Source of the DNA: Temnopleurus reevesii
Lineage: Eukaryota; Echinodermata; Echinoidea; Temnopleuroida; Temnopleuridae
Assembly (NCBI GenBank): GCA_036244855.1
Contig: BQKZ01001562.1
Coordinates: 1-64,000, forward strand
Length of the DNA: 64,000 nt
Direction of reading: 5' to 3'
This document shows positions 61,101-64,000 of this stretch, in pieces. Below the pieces are notes generated by a model, which saw only the letters and a list, made by a program, of their open reading frames with translations, was not told the origin of the DNA and did not search any database. Position 1 is the first letter of the stretch, and the number at the start of each line of letters is the position of its first letter. A program made the translations under genes and the position numbers.

Positions 61101-64000
61101 ATTTTTTTAGTTATAGATCTGTTATATAAAGCAGTATGTAGCCTTAAGTGGGAAATAAAGAAATAGAATGAACAATCTTATCAATGTTGATATAGTGATA
61201 TTTTTTAGAAAATTCGAAAATGATGCTATCATTGTACCAAATGAACAAGACAGTTGCTCTTGACCAAGTGTCATTTTAGTAAATTTAAAAACATAAATTG
61301 ACAGAAATAAACGAGTATCTAAAGATCCAATTTATGTGATGTAGTTTCTATTCTAACATTCCAGAATATGCATTAATTTAGAAATCAAGGTATGAATCAT
61401 AAAATATCTTATCCAAATATTTTCTTGTGAGAGAAAGCATGATAACAAACCATACATTTTCATTCACATGAAAATATTTGGTTCGGCTGTTTGGAGATTC
61501 ATATTCAAATTCTATTCTTATGCATATTTGGAAAGGTTAGGATCTCTCCATCTCTGCCAACAACTGCAAAGACTACGTCTTGCAATGAAATATAAGATAC
61601 TTGTATGGTTCTGAGGGGACTTGGAGATAGTTCAACCCAGCTACACAATAGCCAGACTGAAAGGAAATGCCAATTTAATTTGATTTGATATTTATATTCT
61701 CATCTGCCTGCAAGCTATGTTCCTATGCAAAGGAAACCTAAACCATACAGGACCCCCAAAACTCAGCAGTTCCAATATCCAAACACAATCTCCTCTCTTT
61801 CTCACTTTTGATTTTTGAGCTGTTTTCCTTGATTGGTTGTCAATGTATGAAATTACATGTCCGTACAAAAATAAATGGGGTGACATCTTAGAAGACTTGA
61901 GGTCACAGAAAATATTAAAAACTCCCTCCTTATTTCCAAGTTGGTTCTTATGAATACCATTTTGAATGACCTGAGATAAAAGAGCACCTTAAAAAATAAC
62001 AAGTCAATAAAATCAAACAATTGCATTGTGTGCATGATGATAATAATTGATGCTTCTAATTTACAACATGTGAAAATATCTTAGAGAAGTTTTTTTTTGT
62101 AAATGTAGTTTCAGATTTAAGATTACTTTTGCACTTTGTGTAATAATAACAATAAGCTACATTTACATTGTACCTAATGCAACACTTCAAGGAGTTTTGA
62201 AAAGAAAAAGAATATCAGATATGCAAAATCAAGAGAGTACAAAGTAAAAAAAAAAAAAAAAAGTATATCTACATTATGTAAAATAGACATATATATTTCA
62301 GCTGCGCTTGAATAAACATTAGTTGGTCAGGAATATGTGTCATTGTTAACCTTCTGGAGAAAATATTTCCTATGCACTGTAGAGATGCACCCATAACCTG
62401 AATTTTTAATAGTTATATGTTATTCATGCCCATGAGCATCTCCTGTTTAACCAAATGTCAATAACTATTGCATAAATAGAAGTATTATCATCAATAAACA
62501 TTGTCAATACTAAGTCACGCTACATGTCTATTTCATTCTTACCATTAAACTGCCTCTGCAAGAGTCATATCCCAAAAATTTGTAATATCAAAGGGATATT
62601 GATTATATTATAGAAGAATTTTTTTTTACAATGACTTGATGTAAAATCAATGGCAGTATATTATTCAATAATTAATACTTTTTTCGATTTAAATTTGTTA
62701 TGACATGACCAGCCTCACATTTACCTTTCAAGTATCATTAGGAGGAGCATAAAATATTACCGTTTCGTTTATCTATCCAAAGAAATGTCTGTTTCTATAT
62801 ATGTCTCTCTATCGAGATGGAATTCCTGTTTGTCTATACTCCTACACAATTGAGATGTATTGGTGGTAAAATCTTGTGCAAGCACATCTATCTTCCTTGG
62901 GTAGTGACTGACAAACATGCTTTATAATCGGACACCTCTGCCTCTAAAATAGTATGTACAAGCAGGGACAGAAATAGACAGACACATCCTCAAAAAATGA
63001 AGGAAGTTGATCAAAATAAATGCTATAGAAATGCCATTATGTAAGATTTCTTTAAGATTTTATGTGTTTATGTTTTGTATTGTTTGGGTGAATATGAGTG
63101 ACAGTTGTTGGAAAATGAGGAATATGATGGATAAAGATGAGATTTGTTTTTGTTACTCAACTGTTAACCCACAAGCAGAGGCGTTAAGCTGTGTTTTTGT
63201 TTTCACCAAGGTTCCTGCATCATACATGACCTGAGCAAATGCATGTCTCGGAGCTTGCATCATATCGCTGATGGCGACACTGTAGCATTCATGTATGAAC
63301 ACACCAATGTGCGGCACGCTAGGAGGGGGATGCCATGCACCGTGTGCACTCCTGACTTTAAGAGTGGTCGTGTCCATGGCAACATGCTATGCAATCGAAG
63401 AAATCTGATCACATCATCAAAAATGTAGAGGAAATAGAATCTTGCGGCGAGCAAGGGTTTGAGGGGATACAAACAAAACGCATCAGATTACCATTTCAAA
63501 TTACTGGATGGTATCCCTATAGAGGTGGGTAGGAGTATTGTTCTAGGGATACCTTAGGGCTACAAGATACGGGGCAAGGTGGATTCTTGTTTGTTACTTG
63601 CAAGAATTGACTTACACAAGAACTGAATAAAATATGATACTTATGTTCTTGTGTGCATCAAGTTGTACAAGACTGGGCAGCACAAGCATAAGTAATAATT
63701 CATTGAGTTATACATGTATCTACTTAATGAAACCCATTACTGAAAGCCATTTGATATACTTTCTTTACTGAATTATCAAAATGAATAGTGTTTCAAATGT
63801 ACCATTTATCAATTCTTAATCAATATATAGATACAAACAAGAATAGTGTAAAAAATGCATGAAGTATATGGATGCAAAATAAGTCATCATGAAATCAATC
63901 ACTATCACTACAAAAATTGAAGTGATTTTCAGTATTTAGATGCACATAGTATTTTTTTAGGGGGGTATGAAATGTAATATTGTATACTAATCATGATATA
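57265..64000. other. Non-coding stretch to the window end
   Basis: AT-rich, with an (AC)n run at 58093-58149, an A-run near 62247-62263 and a GC-richer island at about 63170-63420. No supported exon. Confidence 0.5.
58093..58149. repeat. (AC)n microsatellite
   Basis: Uninterrupted CA dinucleotides. Confidence 0.97.

Overview
This is animal genomic DNA. It is AT-rich, intron-dense, full of microsatellites and small inverted-repeat elements, and has one 926-base assembly gap. Two protein genes can be read from splice sites and domain content. They converge: one on the + strand ends near 6.7 kb, and one on the - strand ends near 13.3 kb. The protein content (calcium-binding EGF modules, a SEA domain, an RBPMS/couch potato/MEC-8 family RNA-binding protein) and the repeats (a GGAC-rich element with ends reading TTTATGCCTCCGCCA) suggest a marine invertebrate deuterostome, most likely an echinoderm such as a sea urchin. 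The clade is an inference, not proven by the sequence.

Region 1 (1-7.4 kb, + strand). These are the last 12 coding exons of a type I membrane protein whose 5' part lies outside the window. The visible 682 residues run: cbEGF, cbEGF, Thr/Pro-rich mucin-like linker, EGF, SEA domain with a Gly-Ser autoproteolysis-type motif, cbEGF, EGF, EGF, one transmembrane helix, and a 210-residue cytoplasmic tail with a basic stretch, several tyrosines and an eight-proline run. The first two cbEGF exons, with part of their introns, are a recent tandem duplication.

Region 2 (7.4-13.2 kb). AT-rich DNA between the two convergent genes, probably including the 3' UTR of the second. It holds a foldback element at 8.4 kb, nested inverted and direct repeats at 9.0-9.4 kb, and CT-rich tracts.

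Region 3 (13.3-30.4 kb, - strand). Ten coding exons encode a two-RRM RNA-binding protein of the RBPMS/couch potato/MEC-8 family. RRM1 is close to RBPMS; the linker keeps the RBPMS-like proline/tryptophan segment; RRM2 resembles the second RRM of C. elegans MEC-8. The last RRM2 exon can either read through to a stop or splice to a further exon, giving two C-termini. The introns hold a partial exon duplication, a miRNA-like hairpin, Harbinger-like and piggyBac-like MITEs, and a 147-bp tandem duplication.

Region 4 (30.4-64 kb). No convincing coding exon. It is probably the very long 5' intron or upstream region of the RNA-binding protein gene. It contains the assembly gap inside a transposon-like repeat, microsatellites, and scattered islands of higher GC/CpG that could be regulatory or 5' exons. 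The first coding exon of the RNA-binding gene could not be identified.
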